Shown here: piece by piece, positions 6,150 to 6,217 of the stretch | How the letters are laid out: the number at the start of each line of letters is the position of its first letter | Position numbering within the stretch: position 1 is the first letter of the stretch | NCBI GenBank assembly: GCA_009775355.1 | Contig: VSPN01000099.1 | Span: 1-6,217 of the forward strand | Direction: 5' to 3' | From: Muribaculaceae bacterium | GTDB taxonomy: Bacteria; Bacteroidota; Bacteroidia; Bacteroidales; Muribaculaceae | Length of the DNA stretch: 6,217 bases | Position numbers and translations under genes: made by a program | The notes under the pieces: model-generated | What the model was told of the DNA's origin: nothing | What the model saw: only the letters and a program-made list of their open reading frames with translations | Database searches by the model: none

Positions 6150-6217
6150 TACTGTCCGCTAAACCATAAAAAGGCGAGTCCAACTTCCTGAACGGCAGAA
6201 GTTGGGCTTACTTTTTG
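6150..6217. mobile_element. Possible insertion-sequence end interrupting the DUF262 gene
   Basis: DUF262 similarity stops at 6148, right before an in-frame TAA, and none of the three frames beyond resembles a DUF262 N-terminus. Read on the plus strand, the segment starts near ACTGTCCGCTAAACC, which looks to me like an IS terminal repeat, and then has a strong hairpin close to the end, a common arrangement in IS elements. No transposase and no second end lie in the window, so neither the family nor a target duplication can be shown. Alternatively this is simply rearranged or intergenic DNA. Confidence 0.35.
6177..6208. terminator. Bidirectional terminator-like hairpin
   Basis: Eleven base pairs form between AGTCCAACTTC (6177-6187) and GAAGTTGGGCT (6198-6208), with one G-T wobble at 6179/6206 and a 10-nt loop. 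An AAAAAG tract (6168-6173) on the left mirrors CTTTTT (6211-6216) on the right, so each strand has a T-run just after the stem, as expected of a two-way intrinsic terminator. It may insulate the possible IS end next to it. The stem is seen directly; the function is inferred. Confidence 0.55.

Overview
The window looks like an accessory (defence-island type) region of a Bacteroidales chromosome, or a related Bacteroidota genome. The basis is moderate GC content, AT-rich start regions with few Shine-Dalgarno sites, a good match to the Bacteroidota -7 promoter box (TAnnTTTG) at 1168-1175, and protein wording typical of that phylum. No housekeeping gene, tRNA or rRNA is present. The genus cannot be settled from sequence alone.

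Left half, plus strand. At 65-364 is the 3' part of an unrecognised gene whose 5' end is missing or broken. It is followed after 13 nt by a 241-residue protein (378-1103) that I read as a miniature, degenerate FtsZ/tubulin relative. It keeps an FtsZ-like C-terminal domain and T7 loop but lacks the glycine-rich GTP-binding T4 loop. A short intergenic stretch carrying a Bacteroidota-type -7 box leads into a second unit. That unit is a small, apparently frameshifted helical-looking protein (1200-1591) and, 6 nt later, a single-HKD phospholipase-D-fold nuclease with a C-terminal cysteine cluster (1598-2113).

Right half, minus strand, converging on the left half with a 25-nt gap. This is a pair of DUF262 (GmrS/ParB-like) genes of the kind found in GmrSD-like and SspE-like modification-dependent defence. 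The upstream gene (about 6148 down to 4485) was a DUF262 + DUF1524 (HNH) protein. It now lacks its N-terminus, has a stop and frame change in the middle, and seems to lack about 90-100 residues there. The downstream gene (4492 down to 2399) starts inside the stop of the first (8-nt overlap) and encodes a large DUF262 protein. Its C-terminus appears to continue in another frame (2435-2139) after a T-run.

The extreme right end (about 6150-6217) does not look like DUF262 coding sequence. It has a strong hairpin with flanking A/T tracts and could be the end of an insertion sequence that removed the start of the upstream gene.

Best overall reading: two small nuclease-bearing modules and an FtsZ-like gene side by side, several of them damaged. 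Two of the frame breaks are each repaired by adding one T to a T-run, so sequencing or assembly error must be ruled out before they are called pseudogenes. The most novel item is the GTPase-site-less FtsZ-like protein.
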